64,000 nucleotides of DNA, from NCBI GenBank assembly GCA_947650285.1, contig CANTFL010001283.1:248001-312000 (forward strand), read 5' to 3'. Made by a program: the position numbers and the translations under genes. Under the pieces are notes generated by a model. The model worked only from the letters and a program-made list of their open reading frames with translations, did no database searches and was not told where the DNA came from. Source of the stretch: Hyaloperonospora brassicae. Lineage: Eukaryota > Oomycota > Peronosporomycetes > Peronosporales > Peronosporaceae. Shown piece after piece: positions 52,482 through 62,414 of the stretch. Numbering within the stretch: the first letter of the stretch is position 1; every line of letters begins with the position of its first letter.

Positions 52482-54040
52482 TTGACTGCCTCGTCATTCA
52501 AGACGCTCAACGCCGAGCTGGGCAATCTAACGCTGTCACAGCAACGGACAGTACTGTTCCTTCTGATGCCGACGCTTATGCCGTCGAAGGTGTTTCCATC
52601 AACAGTAAATTTGACGCAGCTGGGGAGAGATTCTTTTTCGGATCATCCGAAGCGTGTGATGACCTGGCACCTCTTATTAACCCGCCCTCCCGCAAATGCC
52701 TTTATTGGTGGTGATGAATGCGTTGTTTTTCAAGATTCCACAACAAAATTTGCCGCCTCGACGTGGCTAATTGACAGCGGTGCTGCCCATCACTTTACAC
52801 GCAATACTGCTGCTATTCTTAACCCATCGCCCAGTTTGTTACGGGTTCGCGTCCCACAAGGATCGGTGCTTCAAGCCATCAGCAAAGAAATTGTACTTCT
52901 CAAGCCGATTACGAACGGAAAAGTCACCAAATTCATGCTCACGGATGTGCACTACGTCCCTGTCATGCCACGCAACCTACTTTCCGTTTCCAAGCTGATT
53001 GATCATGACTTTGTGGTATCTTTCTCCGATCACTGTACCATTTCTACAAATGGTCGTATTGTTGCCCGTGCCTCACGCGAATCAAGGCTTTGTTCTTTAT
53101 CTGCTGTTACGGGCACAATTGATGAGGCTACAGCGCTCCTTGCTCTTGTTGAAAGCTTCACCATAAGACAGTGACATGAACGTCTTGGTCATCTTAATTA
53201 CCAGGATGTCGTTCGAATGGCTGACAAGGTGCTAGCCAATGGTTTGAAACTTACGAATCGAACGATGCCTTTTTGTATGCAGTGTGCCGAAGAAAAGCAG
53301 ACCCGCAACCGAAAATGAAGGGAAGTCACGTCGATATCAGCCCCTATCGATGAGATTGGTGCCGTCACGGGTCTAGACCTCAAGATCAATATCTCTCCAG
53401 TCGATTGCAAAGTAAATAAACACGTACTCATCATTGTCGACGACGCATCTGGCTATAATTGTCTTTTCTTACATAAGAAAAAGAGTGAAGCCTTCAACAA
53501 TCCTGTCAAGTTCCACGCAATGTTTCAACGGCAATTTTGTGTCCGCGTGAAATGCATTCGCTCGAATCCCGGCGGCAAATTTGTGATGACAAGATCACGC
53601 AATATTTACAGCGCCATGGTATTGTACACTAGACAACTGAGAAGAAAACAATCGCGCCAATATCAGAGAAGAAGAAGCCATCAGACCAACTATTCAGTAC
53701 AGCGGAGCCCCTCAAAGACGAGTCGGGTATCAATCGTGCGTCGCGAAGTTTACACACTGAAACACAGACTTCAACAGTTGATCATACAAGCGACGAATTT
53801 GACAATGACAACGAGTGTGACTATAACATGGGTGACCCAATCGACGACATCACACTAACCAAGCGCCAAATTGGCCTTGTCTTTAGTGTTCATAATCGCG
53901 GTGACCAACTCACTACTGAAGACTTCTAGCTACTTGCGTCTATTCTTCTAGACGTCACCAGTGTCCGCGGAGCAGCTATGCCTGCACTCCACATTTCTGA
54001 CGGTGTTCCAGATTCTCAGAACATGTCGAAGCAATGACTA
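52482..54040 (+). pseudogene. Protease and integrase region of the copia element
   Basis: The frame at 52482-53174 contains the protease motif STWLIDSGAAHHFT (near 52760) and MPRNLLSVSKLIDHDFVV. After a stop the pre-integrase zinc region follows (HERLGHLNYQDVVRMADKV, then CMQCAEEKQTRN, 53175-53318). A core aspartate strand appears as VLIIVDDASGYNCLFLHKKK near 53426. The integrase then breaks down and its last catalytic residue is not visible. Confidence 0.75.
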
Positions 54041-54069
54041 GTTCACACTGACCACAGCTGAAGGAGGCT

Positions 54070-55570
54070 ATGATTCGAGAGCTCGACCAATTGTGTACGA
54101 ATGGGACATGGGAGGAAGCTGTTTCCCCACCCGGAGCCAAGGTGGTGTCAACAAGATGGGTCTTCGAAATCAAATACAAATCGCTAGGCGAGCTTGACAA
54201 GTCCAAGGCTCGGCTTGTGGCAAGAGGATTCACTCAGCGATATGGTGTGGACTTTAGCGAGACATATTCCCCGGTACTCAAAATGACAAGCGCGCGATTT
54301 CTAATCACGCTTGGAGCCCAGTGGGGCTGCAAGGTTCGTCACGGTTAAGTCCCAAATGCCTATCTCCATGCATCCATTGATCACCCCATCTATGTTAAGC
54401 CACCACACGGATCCCCCGATGAAGGAACCGTATACCGATTGCTGAAAAGCCTTTATGGTCTTAAATAAAGCGGGCGACTATGGAACAAACTGATTCACAA
54501 TTTTCTCCTGGAGTGTGAGTTCAGACAAAGTCGCCAAGATCCGTGCGTCTACTTCAAACATGAACCCCTCGGTACTACAGTCGTTGGCCTTTATGTCGAC
54601 GATGTGATTGTTATTGCACAAGATAAATCCCTGTCAAACACTTTCATGCAACAGCTTCACGAGAATTTTGAAATCAACGACTTAGGCCTGATTTGCAAGT
54701 GCCTCGAAATTAACGTGGAGGCAACTAAATCCGGACATTTGTTGCTACAATAACACAATATTAGTGCCCTCCTTGGCAAGGTCGAAATGTACAATTGCAC
54801 AACCCGTTTAACGCCGATGGACGAAAAACACAAGCTGAACGGTCTAACTTTGAGCTTGTTTTCAAATAAGCGACTTTACCAAGAGGTAATGGGATCACTG
54901 CTGTGGGTCTCAAACTGCAGCGTCCCGACGTCTCTACGACCGTGAATCTTCTGTGTAGAGCGACGCACACCCCCTACAATCGAACATTGGAATTGGGTCA
55001 AACGACTCATCCGTTGTCTCAAGGGTACCTCAACTCACGGCATTTTCATCGGGAAACTGAATTCAGTTCGACGACAACCACGCTTCAAGGTGTATAGCGA
55101 CGTCTTATGGGCCGATTCTAAACCAGACGCTATATTCTACAACCGGTTTTCTACTCACAATGAACGGAGTACCTGTCTCGTGGTACTCTAAGAAACAGTC
55201 CGTCGTCGCGTTGTTTACAATAAAAGCTGAGTATATTGCTTAAGCGACAGACTTTAATGAATTTCTATGGGTGTAGGACCTCCTATCGGAGCTAAATCTT
55301 ACCACAGTCAAAGAACCGCCTTCTCTCATTGTTGACAATCGAGCTGCTATCAAAAACATGGAGAACAGCGTCAGCTCACACCGCAGCAGGCACATCAATA
55401 TCTGATTTCACTTTGTTCGCGGTCATGTGCAAGCCAAGCGTGTCACGGTGCAGCTCAACACCCGAAATGCTCGCCGACATACTGACCAAACCACTCGGCC
55501 GCATCAATCATGAATGTTTCACCAGAGCACTGCACGTCATGAGCCGAGAAGAGTTCAAGGTCATGAATTA
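54070..55570 (+). pseudogene. Reverse transcriptase and RNase H of the copia element
   Basis: The reverse transcriptase begins ELDQLCTNGTWEEAVSPPGA and WVFEIKYKSLGELDKSKARL (54070-54348). After a stop it continues VPNAYLHASIDHPIYVKPPH, RLLKSLYGLK with a stop where Gln is usual, and the catalytic LYVDDVIVIAQD near 54590. RNase H runs to 55570 (AEYIA, then LIVDNRAAIKNMENS and RHINI). About six stops or shifts occur. Confidence 0.8.
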
Positions 55571-55595
55571 AGTCCTGCCTGGCTTGAGGGGGAAA

Positions 55596-55811
55596 GTTGG
55601 AGATATAACTCACAAAGCGAAATTACCACCAAGGCCCCGGATCCTCAGAACATTCTTTTAACCATGCATGGAGTCATAGATAGCGTCATGAACCACTGCG
55701 TGCATAATAACAGAAGTGAACACAATCCTGTTTCATTCTGGGATAAACCCTCACGGGACTAACACACGTTTTCCATACCAGAGTCCTCTATTAACTGGTT
55801 GTGAGCCCAAG
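55596..55811 (+). repeat. 3' LTR of the copia element
   Basis: Direct repeat of 50061-50276, about 85-90% identical by eye. Many differences are A/G or C/T transitions. Confidence 0.75.
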
Positions 55812-56189
55812 TCAGTCAATGAGTGACAAGAAGGCGGTCACGGCAACTTCAATACGACTCAAATTACTCTTCGAACGATACTGTATCCAAGACAAACAAC
55901 TAATAGGATAATACGAGCCAACGTGCGCACCATCGTCTATCGGTATCACATACACAGCGCAAAGATCAGTTCATTGTCCGACTACGCCATCCTCATCATG
56001 CCTCACAATACTCACATCCAATATTATCGCATCCAGAACCATCGTCGGCTAAGGGCAGGACACCGGTTCGCCCATTTTGTTTATTCTGTAGAGCGGATGA
56101 GTCAAACTGCAGCAGCCGTTCCCGTGGCCAAGACCAAATCAATACCCCGATGCAGAGACAGCAGCCGGTGACAATGGCGGTTTAACAGG

Positions 56190-56508
56190 AGCGCGAAAAC
56201 ACGTCCATCATCAGGTACTCAAGTGTCAAGAATCCGCTGAACGTCACCGTTCAGCATAGCTGGCAGCAATCCATAGCGATCACAAACTTCATCAATCCTG
56301 CAAACATCAGTGTTTACGTCGCTGCTTTCACTTCATCAACACAGACGAACACTTGCGTATCCATCCAGCCGCTAGAATTAACGACGCCCGTCACATTGAC
56401 GCTCACCGAGGGCATTAAATCGTTGCCCAGGCGAGACACAAAGCGCCCGGCATTGGACGTACCACGAGCTTCAATCCTTCCGCGCTTGAACAGGCCAGCA
56501 CAATAATC
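56190..56508 (+). other. Open frame without ATG inside MULE-2
   Basis: This 105-codon frame has a coherent protein-like composition (NPLNVTVQHSWQQSIAITNF, CVSIQPLELTTPVTLTLTEG). It lies between the copia insertion and the right end of MULE-2. I do not recognise it. It may be captured host sequence or a second MULE gene remnant. Confidence 0.25.
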
Positions 56509-57023
56509 TTAACCGATACTGCTTTGAACCCTTCAAAGCTGTCCACGTGTGTAGAAAACGACGACCTGTCTTTAGCCACTCATGTCCTGCGTAACGTTGG
56601 TCGGTGGCGAACAGCTTCCAATCGTGTTTACATGAAGACACCCAGTAGCTGATCTTGACTAGGGAGATGGAATCGACGGCATCATGTAGCCAGTCCGGGC
56701 AGTAGTAGAAGCACGAGCGACGACGGTACGAGCGACAGTAACGCCTGACGAGCGGGAGGAGGATTGACGGTATCGTACAATCCTGGCTGTTTTGCTGGCC
56801 GAAATAAAAAGCGCTGAAACTTGAGTGGTCTATCACTCCGTTCCGCGCTCTTGAGAACGATCATGATAAGGCACCACGCAGCAAAGCCCGCTTCGGCTAG
56901 TGCACACTTGTTTGCGCTGCGTCGCAGGTCAAATATGTTTCTGCTTCTTGAAACGATGAAAATGTGTCTCAGAGACCGACCGTGAAATTTTTGGAATTAG
57001 GAGCGTTAAAGAACATCAATTTA

Positions 57024-57112
57024 GTTTTAGAATTTAGAGACCTTCCAATTCAATAACTTGTTCAATGTATGGGGTGAAGGCTCATTAGCGAAAACTGAAG
57101 GCTCATTAGCGG
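57024..57112 (-). repeat. MULE-2 right terminal inverted repeat
   Basis: Inverted partner of 46891-46978, ending ggctcattagcgg. The aggctcattagcg motif is present twice here also. Confidence 0.75.
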
Positions 57113-57339
57113 TATCCTTTTTAAAATGGCTATCTATTCGAATCTGAGTGTATTGTTTGGTTATTACGCTATGTAACAATTCCACATAGGGATAGGAGTA
57201 ATATGTTTTTCACTGTATGTAAACTTAAATGAAATTAACTTAATGAAGCAAGGCGAAAAACAAAGACTTACGTATAGGAGCTAATGCGCTAGCTATGAAA
57301 CGTTGGCTTCATTGTTCAATTTACGAAATAAGGTGGTGG

Positions 57340-57530
57340 CCACGTCTTTGCCGGACCTGAACAAATTTATGTACAAGCCCACCCCATGATCAAGATTTAC
57401 AATGCAGATGTGGATGACTACGGTGATCCGGCGTTTGATGTATCTCCAAAAGATGAGACGCTGTACACAATTCCGTCGGTCAAGAATACGATAGACAGAT
57501 TTAGAGGATCACAATATGAGTACGGGTAGG
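57340..57530 (+). pseudogene. Unidentified gene fragment next to PAP fragment
   Basis: The frame reads PEQIYVQAHPMIKIYNADVD and DPAFDVSPKDETLYTIPSVK, then stops at 57527. It looks like the end of a real protein, but I cannot name it. It is joined about 90 bp upstream of a PAP C-terminal fragment, suggesting that a rearrangement replaced most of that PAP gene. Confidence 0.35.
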
Positions 57531-57619
57531 AGGCTAATATCGAAGACCGCACATCCCAAACGTCTCAATATACAATTTATTCAAAACATCGGAACAAGTT
57601 CGACCGTTCAGGACAAATA

Positions 57620-57866
57620 CCCGTCGTGCGACGACCCGAAAGCTCCCGTGCACCTTTTGGTGGGTGGGGCCGGTCAGTCGGAAGGCCTGTCGAGCGCACC
57701 GACAAACAGAGCCTCGTGGAATGCTGTCACGGATTACGAGCACACCGGGTACGCAATGCTGCGCGCGAATCGCACAACGCTGTCGTGGAAGTACATCTCG
57801 AGCGCCGACGAGTCCATCCTCGATCACTTTGCTATGGTAAAGACCGATCCAGCGGCTGGAGGGTAA
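57620..57866 (+). pseudogene. Purple acid phosphatase C-terminal fragment
   Basis: About 82 codons and the stop are almost identical to the end of PAP gene 2 (60915-61145), including VHLLVGGAGQSEGLSSAPTN and DESILDHFAMVKTDPAAGG. One clear amino-acid change is a T-to-A near the end. The 3' flank (57867-57990) also matches that of gene 2. The metal-binding domain is absent, so it cannot be an enzyme. An ATG at 57516 opens a frame into it, but the upstream codons are unrelated. Confidence 0.9.
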
Positions 57867-57990
57867 CATGAATACAAAAGTGTGCGCTTGCTCGACTCGT
57901 GTGTGGGTGTGGGTGTGGTACAGTTTCCTCAGCCTTCGCTGCGGGTGATAGTGGAAGATCGACGACCTGAGACACCGAGTCAACTATAGC

Positions 57991-58539
57991 AGAGTGTATC
58001 GAAATTGACGTCTTTGGGCCGGGAGTAGGTCTGGTTCAACGCAGGGGAGGCAACAGAGGCTACGAGTCGAATGAGTCCCGGAGCGCTCCGCGGCAGCCCC
58101 ATTGTTGATTGTACTGAGCGGAAGATGACACGAATGGAGGCTGAGGCGCCGCAGACGATTCAGATACCAGAGAACTTTCGGTGTGCAGCAGCAGATGGAT
58201 ACGGCAGACCACGGTATGCGAACGATGCAGGAGAGACGGACAAGATCGGGGCTGTGTCAGAACGCGTCAGATGGTTACCGAAGAAAACCCGGATATGGTC
58301 TCCAGTTTGATTGGCTCATGCGGGGGGGCATTAGTCGACGAAAGCTGTGAGATTAGACCATATTTCATCCATAGCAGATCACGAGGGTTTCCTTTGCTTC
58401 ATTTCCTATGCATAGCCGTCGTCGCGACTGGACTGCTTGACTAGTTCAGAATGCTTAGCAGTTAAGGGCAGTCGTACTCGTTCAAGCAGCTAAGGCAGTA
58501 GTACTTGCATAAGCAGTTGCTTGTGTATCTCTTCTCGGA
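57991..58539. other. Unrecognised sequence inserted in the PAP repeat unit
   Basis: Compared with the PAP gene 2 downstream flank (61145-61372), similarity stops near 57985 and resumes near 58540, so this interval is an insertion of about 550 bp. It has anonymous plus-strand frames (58071-58310, 58181-58444). Confidence 0.45.
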
Positions 58540-58830
58540 ACTATTTTGCGACGCTACGTCAGCTCGTGGCCGTTTTTTGCAGTGATGATCATTCGAACCC
58601 GACACGAAGGGAAATTGTCTCTGCGCACCGAGTCGCACCTGACGTTTTGATAGGTTGCGAAGCAGATGGGCCAAACGAATCGACCAATTTGATCCTTGAA
58701 TATCACGTTAGAAAGCAGCGATACTACAACTGTAAACACTCCGCGGTCTCTGCGGTGATGCAGCTTACCATGTAGCAGTAGTAGATTTGCACTGCGAGCA
58801 CGCTGAGGTAGATGGCGTTCGGCAAGCTCA
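58540..58830 (+). pseudogene. Remnant of the PAP-linked gene block
   Basis: The interval 58540-58635 matches 61300-61395, including gtggccgtttttt, attcgaacc and gcgcaccgagtcgc, which covers the leader and first codons of the 196-residue gene. The interval 58700-58830 matches 6100-6240 upstream of PAP gene 1. No protein can be made. It links the three PAP loci into one duplicated series. Confidence 0.55.
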
Positions 58831-58943
58831 CAGTGAAGATGCCGACATCCGGTTCTTCCGTATTGGCATCGGTATCTTTTTTGTATTGGCATACCGACGG
58901 CAATGCAATGCCTGCCGTTTGCTAGATTTACTGTCACAAGTGA

Positions 58944-59345
58944 TTGGCATGGGCCGTTGAATGTCGAAAGCGCAAAATCGTGACCGTACTGGCAAGTCGT
59001 GGATGGCTCAACCAGTCTCCAGCTCGTGCCGAAGTTACCGTAGGCCCGTCCAGCGAAATGTCCCTAGAACCCCCTCTTTTTCCGAGGCGGCACATCGCCC
59101 CAGGTGCTTCGGTGTTCTCCGGGCAACGAGTGGACACGAGAGGGACACGAGATGGAGAGATTCATCTGCTAGCAGAAAGGCTGTGCTCGACGACAACGCG
59201 GATGTTTACACGAGACCGGAACGTCCTCGAGTCGAGGGAAGCGCAGCTGATTCTTGAGGTGGACGTGCGAGCTCCAGTTACAATGGCACGGAGCTCGTTG
59301 GTTCTGTTGTATCGCCTCCGTCACGGAGAGGTCGGAGACTGTTGA
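58944..59345 (+). other. Anonymous 133-codon frame upstream of PAP gene 2
   Basis: The frame has no recognisable motif (for example TTTRMFTRDRNVLESREAQL). It overlaps another plus-strand frame and a minus-strand one of similar length, as expected from GC-rich chance coding. I do not call it a gene. Confidence 0.15.
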
Positions 59346-59603
59346 AGCAAAACCTGGTCGGCCTCGTACCTCCGATCGACCCGCGTTCAAATGATTTGCC
59401 CCGAAGTGCTGACACACGTTCTCGTTGTCAGTCCCCTCCCCGTGTGACTCGCTTTTTCCCAATGAATGTGCTTCCGCTTTTTGCTGTAGCGAGCGGCTTC
59501 CACCGGTTGTTCACTCTTCATTCGCCTTCCTCACCGCAACGTCGATCCCCACCTCTCTCAAGAACGGCAAACATTCGCCTCACGCGTCAAGTGGTTGTCC
59601 CAG
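59340..59603 (+). promoter_or_regulatory. Conserved 5' flank of PAP gene 2
   Basis: It matches 6490-6749 before PAP gene 1, with cccctccccgtgtgactcgc, cttttttccc-like and aacattcgcctcacgcgtca blocks. A pyrimidine-rich tract, ctcttcattcgccttcctca, lies about 90 bp before the ATG and may contain the transcription start. Confidence 0.5.
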
Positions 59604-61145
59604 ATGATCGCATTCGCTTTCCCGCTCTGGTCGGTCGTGGTGTCGGCTTTTCTCGTCAGCGCCAATCTCGTCATCGATGACCACGCGTGCCACTTCAACG
59701 CGACCCGCGATGTCTGCATACCTGAGGGTTTGTGCGAGATGGATTTCGAGCTTGGCGACCTCGACGTTGACCAGAGCTGCCGGGTGAAAAGCGGGGTGAA
59801 CTTCTACCCGCAGCAGATCCACTTGGCTTTCGCAGGAAAGGTGGCGGGCACAGCAATGACGGTGTCGTGGGCGACCTTCGAGCCGGTGACGGACAGCGCC
59901 GTGTGGGTGGGCAAGTCCACGAACAAGCTCGAGCTGGTCGACACGCCGGTGTCTGGCACTAGTTACTACAACGATAGCGACTACAACTTGTTCCACCACC
60001 ACGCGACAGTCACGGGTCTCAAGCCCCATACGAGATATTTCTACAAGGTGGGAAGTCTCAGCGACGACAAGTACACGAGTGTTGTCAGTTCGTTCGTGAC
60101 TGCCCGAGCCGCCACAGACAACAGCTCGTTCAGCGTGCTCATCTATGGCGACCTCGGAGACGGCAAGAACTCGGTTGACACGATTGCAAGCATCAACAAC
60201 CTCACGTCGCACAACATCGACCTCGTGTACCACCTCGGCGACATCGCGTACGCCGATAACGCTTACTTGACCCTCAATCAAACCGCAGGGTTCTTTTACG
60301 AGGAAGTGTACAACAAGTGGATGAACTCGCTGATGCCGCTGATGAGCCGTGTCCCGTACATGGTGATAGTGGGGAACCACGAGGCAGAGTGCCACTCGCC
60401 ACGATGCTGGGCGTCCAGTGCAAAGCGGAAAGCGTTGGGCAACTACGCTGCGTACAACACGCGCTTCAAGATGCCGAGCGAGGAGAGCGGTGGTGTTTTG
60501 AATATGTGGCACTCGTTTGACCACGGCCCGATCCACTTCACGTCGCTGTCGACCGAGACGGACTACCCAGACGCGCCGTACAACCAACTCGCTCCGAACA
60601 AGAAGTACGGAGGCTTTGGGGATCAGCTGAAATGGGTTGAAGCGGACCTGAAAAAAGCAAACGCGAACCGGGACAAAGTGCCGTGGCTTTTCGTTGGCAT
60701 GCATCGTCCGATCTACAGTATCGCTGATTCCTCGAACGACGCGTTGGTCGGGCAGACGCGGTCTGTCCAGGTAGCGTTTGAAAAGCTCCTGCTTCGGTAC
60801 AAAGTGGACGTGGTGTTGACTGGCCATCAGCACTACTACGAGCGGCACCTACCAGTCGCCAAGAATAAACCCGTGATGAACGGCGTGTCGGCGAAACACA
60901 CGTTGTACAAGAACCCGAAAGCTCCCGTGCACCTTTTGGTGGGTGGGGCCGGTCAGTCGGAAGGCCTGTCGAGCGCACCGACAAACGGAGCCTCGTGGAA
61001 TGCTGTCACGGATTACGAGCACACCGGGTACGCAATGCTGCGCGCGAATCGCACAACGCTGTCGTGGAAGTACATCTCGAGCGCCGACGAGTCCATCCTC
61101 GATCACTTTACTATGGTAAAGACCGATCCAGCGGCTGGAGGGTAA
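59604..61145 (+). CDS. Purple acid phosphatase 2, secreted
   Basis: This is an intact, intron-free 513-residue paralogue of the gene at 6750-8291. I chose the ATG at 59604, which starts MIAFAFPLWSVVVSAFLVSA, a signal peptide aligned with gene 1; an upstream TTG at 59595 is not a credible start. The seven metal ligands are kept at the same residue numbers: D183, D213, Y216, N258, H367, H408, H410, with GHQHYYER in place of GHKHYYER. Codons from about residue 55 to 265 are almost identical to gene 1, whereas both ends differ more, which suggests gene conversion. Function as for gene 1: an acid phosphatase with a two-metal centre, probably secreted. Confidence 0.95.
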   Translation: MIAFAFPLWSVVVSAFLVSANLVIDDHACHFNATRDVCIPEGLCEMDFELGDLDVDQSCRVKSGVNFYPQQIHLAFAGKVAGTAMTVSWATFEPVTDSAVWVGKSTNKLELVDTPVSGTSYYNDSDYNLFHHHATVTGLKPHTRYFYKVGSLSDDKYTSVVSSFVTARAATDNSSFSVLIYGDLGDGKNSVDTIASINNLTSHNIDLVYHLGDIAYADNAYLTLNQTAGFFYEEVYNKWMNSLMPLMSRVPYMVIVGNHEAECHSPRCWASSAKRKALGNYAAYNTRFKMPSEESGGVLNMWHSFDHGPIHFTSLSTETDYPDAPYNQLAPNKKYGGFGDQLKWVEADLKKANANRDKVPWLFVGMHRPIYSIADSSNDALVGQTRSVQVAFEKLLLRYKVDVVLTGHQHYYERHLPVAKNKPVMNGVSAKHTLYKNPKAPVHLLVGGAGQSEGLSSAPTNGASWNAVTDYEHTGYAMLRANRTTLSWKYISSADESILDHFTMVKTDPAAGG

Positions 61146-61268
61146 CATGAATACAAAAGTGTGCGCTTGCTCGACTCGTGTGTGGGTGTGGGTGCGGTAC
61201 AGTTTCCTCAGCCTTCGCTGCGGATGATAGTAGAAGATCGACGACCTGAGACACCGAGTCGACAAGTG

Positions 61269-61287
61269 CTCTCTCTCTCTCTCTCTC
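61269..61287. repeat. CT microsatellite
   Basis: A run of about nine CT dinucleotides lies between PAP gene 2 and the next gene, in the probable promoter of the latter. Confidence 0.9.
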
Positions 61288-61371
61288 CTTTCAGCCACTT
61301 TTGGCGCTGCTACTTCAAGGAATGGCCGTTTTTTATTACTAATTCTTCGAACCAGACAGCCACAAGGAAAA

Positions 61372-61962
61372 ATGCCCCCGCACACCGAGTCGCCAAAGCC
61401 GCTGGAACTGACTGCGCTGGTGCCCAGTACGGGCGGCAACGACGACTACCGCTCGACTGACGCGTGGATCGCCAAAGTCTTCAAGCGGCGGCGGTGGCGA
61501 ACAGTCGCCAAGTCCCGCAAGGACAGTCGCGTCCAGCGCAAAGGGCTTTCGGGCGTCGACGATGACGAGGAGCAGAGCTACCGTGACGAGCTGGCCAAGT
61601 ACATTGCCGAAGCGACTGCGTACTTGGCTGAGGAACTGCCCAACGAAGTGGACACGGACGCTTTACACAACGGGTATCGGCCAAAGTCTCCGTGTGGAAC
61701 TGTGCTCGACTGCAATGCAGCAAAGGGGAACGAGTACGTGAAGCCGCCCGTTGACATTCCGCGTACTTATCGCACTCAGGACCTTCAAGGAGGTGTGCTC
61801 GTGGGCGGACAGTACGTGCTGTTCACGAACTGGGCGTTTAAACACCTTTTGCGTCGGAGGAGGTGTCTCGCGCCGTATCCAGAGCACGAGTATGAAATGC
61901 TATCGGCTTGTGGAGAGAATACGAGCAAAGGAGTGTACTTTGGACAAGTGGTGGAGCTGTAG
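61372..61962 (+). CDS. Conserved-looking hypothetical protein, 196 residues
   Basis: A complete GC-rich frame begins 227 bp after the PAP gene 2 stop. The N-terminal third is basic (WIAKVFKRRRWRTVAKSRKD), followed by an acidic segment (GVDDDEEQSYRDELAKYIAE) and a central region with three Cys-containing spots (PCGTVLDCNAA, RRRRCLAPYPEHEYEM, SACGENT). There is no signal peptide or membrane segment. I do not recognise a family. Its 5' end is duplicated at 58540-58635, so it belongs to the PAP repeat unit. Codon usage resembles the PAP genes, which supports a real gene. Confidence 0.7.
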   Translation: MPPHTESPKPLELTALVPSTGGNDDYRSTDAWIAKVFKRRRWRTVAKSRKDSRVQRKGLSGVDDDEEQSYRDELAKYIAEATAYLAEELPNEVDTDALHNGYRPKSPCGTVLDCNAAKGNEYVKPPVDIPRTYRTQDLQGGVLVGGQYVLFTNWAFKHLLRRRRCLAPYPEHEYEMLSACGENTSKGVYFGQVVEL

Positions 61963-62414
61963 AGTACGTGGGTGGGGATGCTGGGAAGAGCAACGAAAGA
62001 CCCACAAGCAGAGCTGCGTGCGCACAAGTACGTGTAGAAGGCTGCGAATGGGCCCAAGAAGACGCAACGTAACAGCGCATGCCATCCACGACAGCACTTT
62101 GTACAACACGACACCACTGCAACAAGCGCTGTGCAGCACGCGACTGTCCGTCGGTATCGGACACTTATGTTGTCTGGGTACTGCTGACCTCGATCGAATC
62201 GCAAAAGGCTGTCATCGTCGCACGGACAGCCTCAACACGCGACTAAGAAACGTCAGCGATGGGATGCCGTAATCGGATGAGACCGACTGCTAAAGCCACT
62301 ACTTTCTCGTTGTGACTGTGTTTCGACTCGGCCGTCAAGCGTTGCCATGCCCAATGTCTTCGGTTCGTTAGCTGACGAGGCTCGCCGCCGTCGCAGCCAA
62401 GCGATCTGAGTACA
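61963..62414. other. Intergenic or 3' region
   Basis: Plus- and minus-strand frames overlap each other here without motifs; I see no gene. Confidence 0.4.

Larger units (their letters stand above)
50061..55811 (+). mobile_element. Ty1/copia retrotransposon, decayed
   Basis: Direct repeats of about 200-215 bp (50061-50276 and 55596-55811) enclose gag, protease, integrase, reverse transcriptase and RNase H remnants in copia order on the plus strand. A G-rich tract (cttgagggggaaag) precedes the right LTR. Numerous stops and frameshifts make it dead. LTR edges are approximate, because similarity fades gradually through purine transitions after about 50261/55796. It lies within MULE-2. Confidence 0.85.
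46891..57112 (+). mobile_element. MULE-2 with nested solo LTR and copia element
   Basis: Inverted repeats of about 88 bp (46891-46978 and 57024-57112) enclose a rightward MULE transposase remnant. A solo LTR (47081-47526) and a whole copia element (50061-55811) are inserted inside. Without these the MULE is about 4 kb. No sure target duplication is visible; ttaaatgg on the left and ttaaaatgg on the right outside are suggestive. The association of the inverted repeats with this transposase is an inference from position. Confidence 0.65.

Noticed and set aside
53976..54233. Minus-strand frame over the copia reverse transcriptase
   Set aside because: The plus strand carries clear reverse transcriptase motifs, so this is a shadow.
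59580..60848. 422-codon open frame antisense to PAP gene 2
   Set aside because: Same reason: a shadow of a GC-biased conserved gene, with conservation explained by the sense strand.
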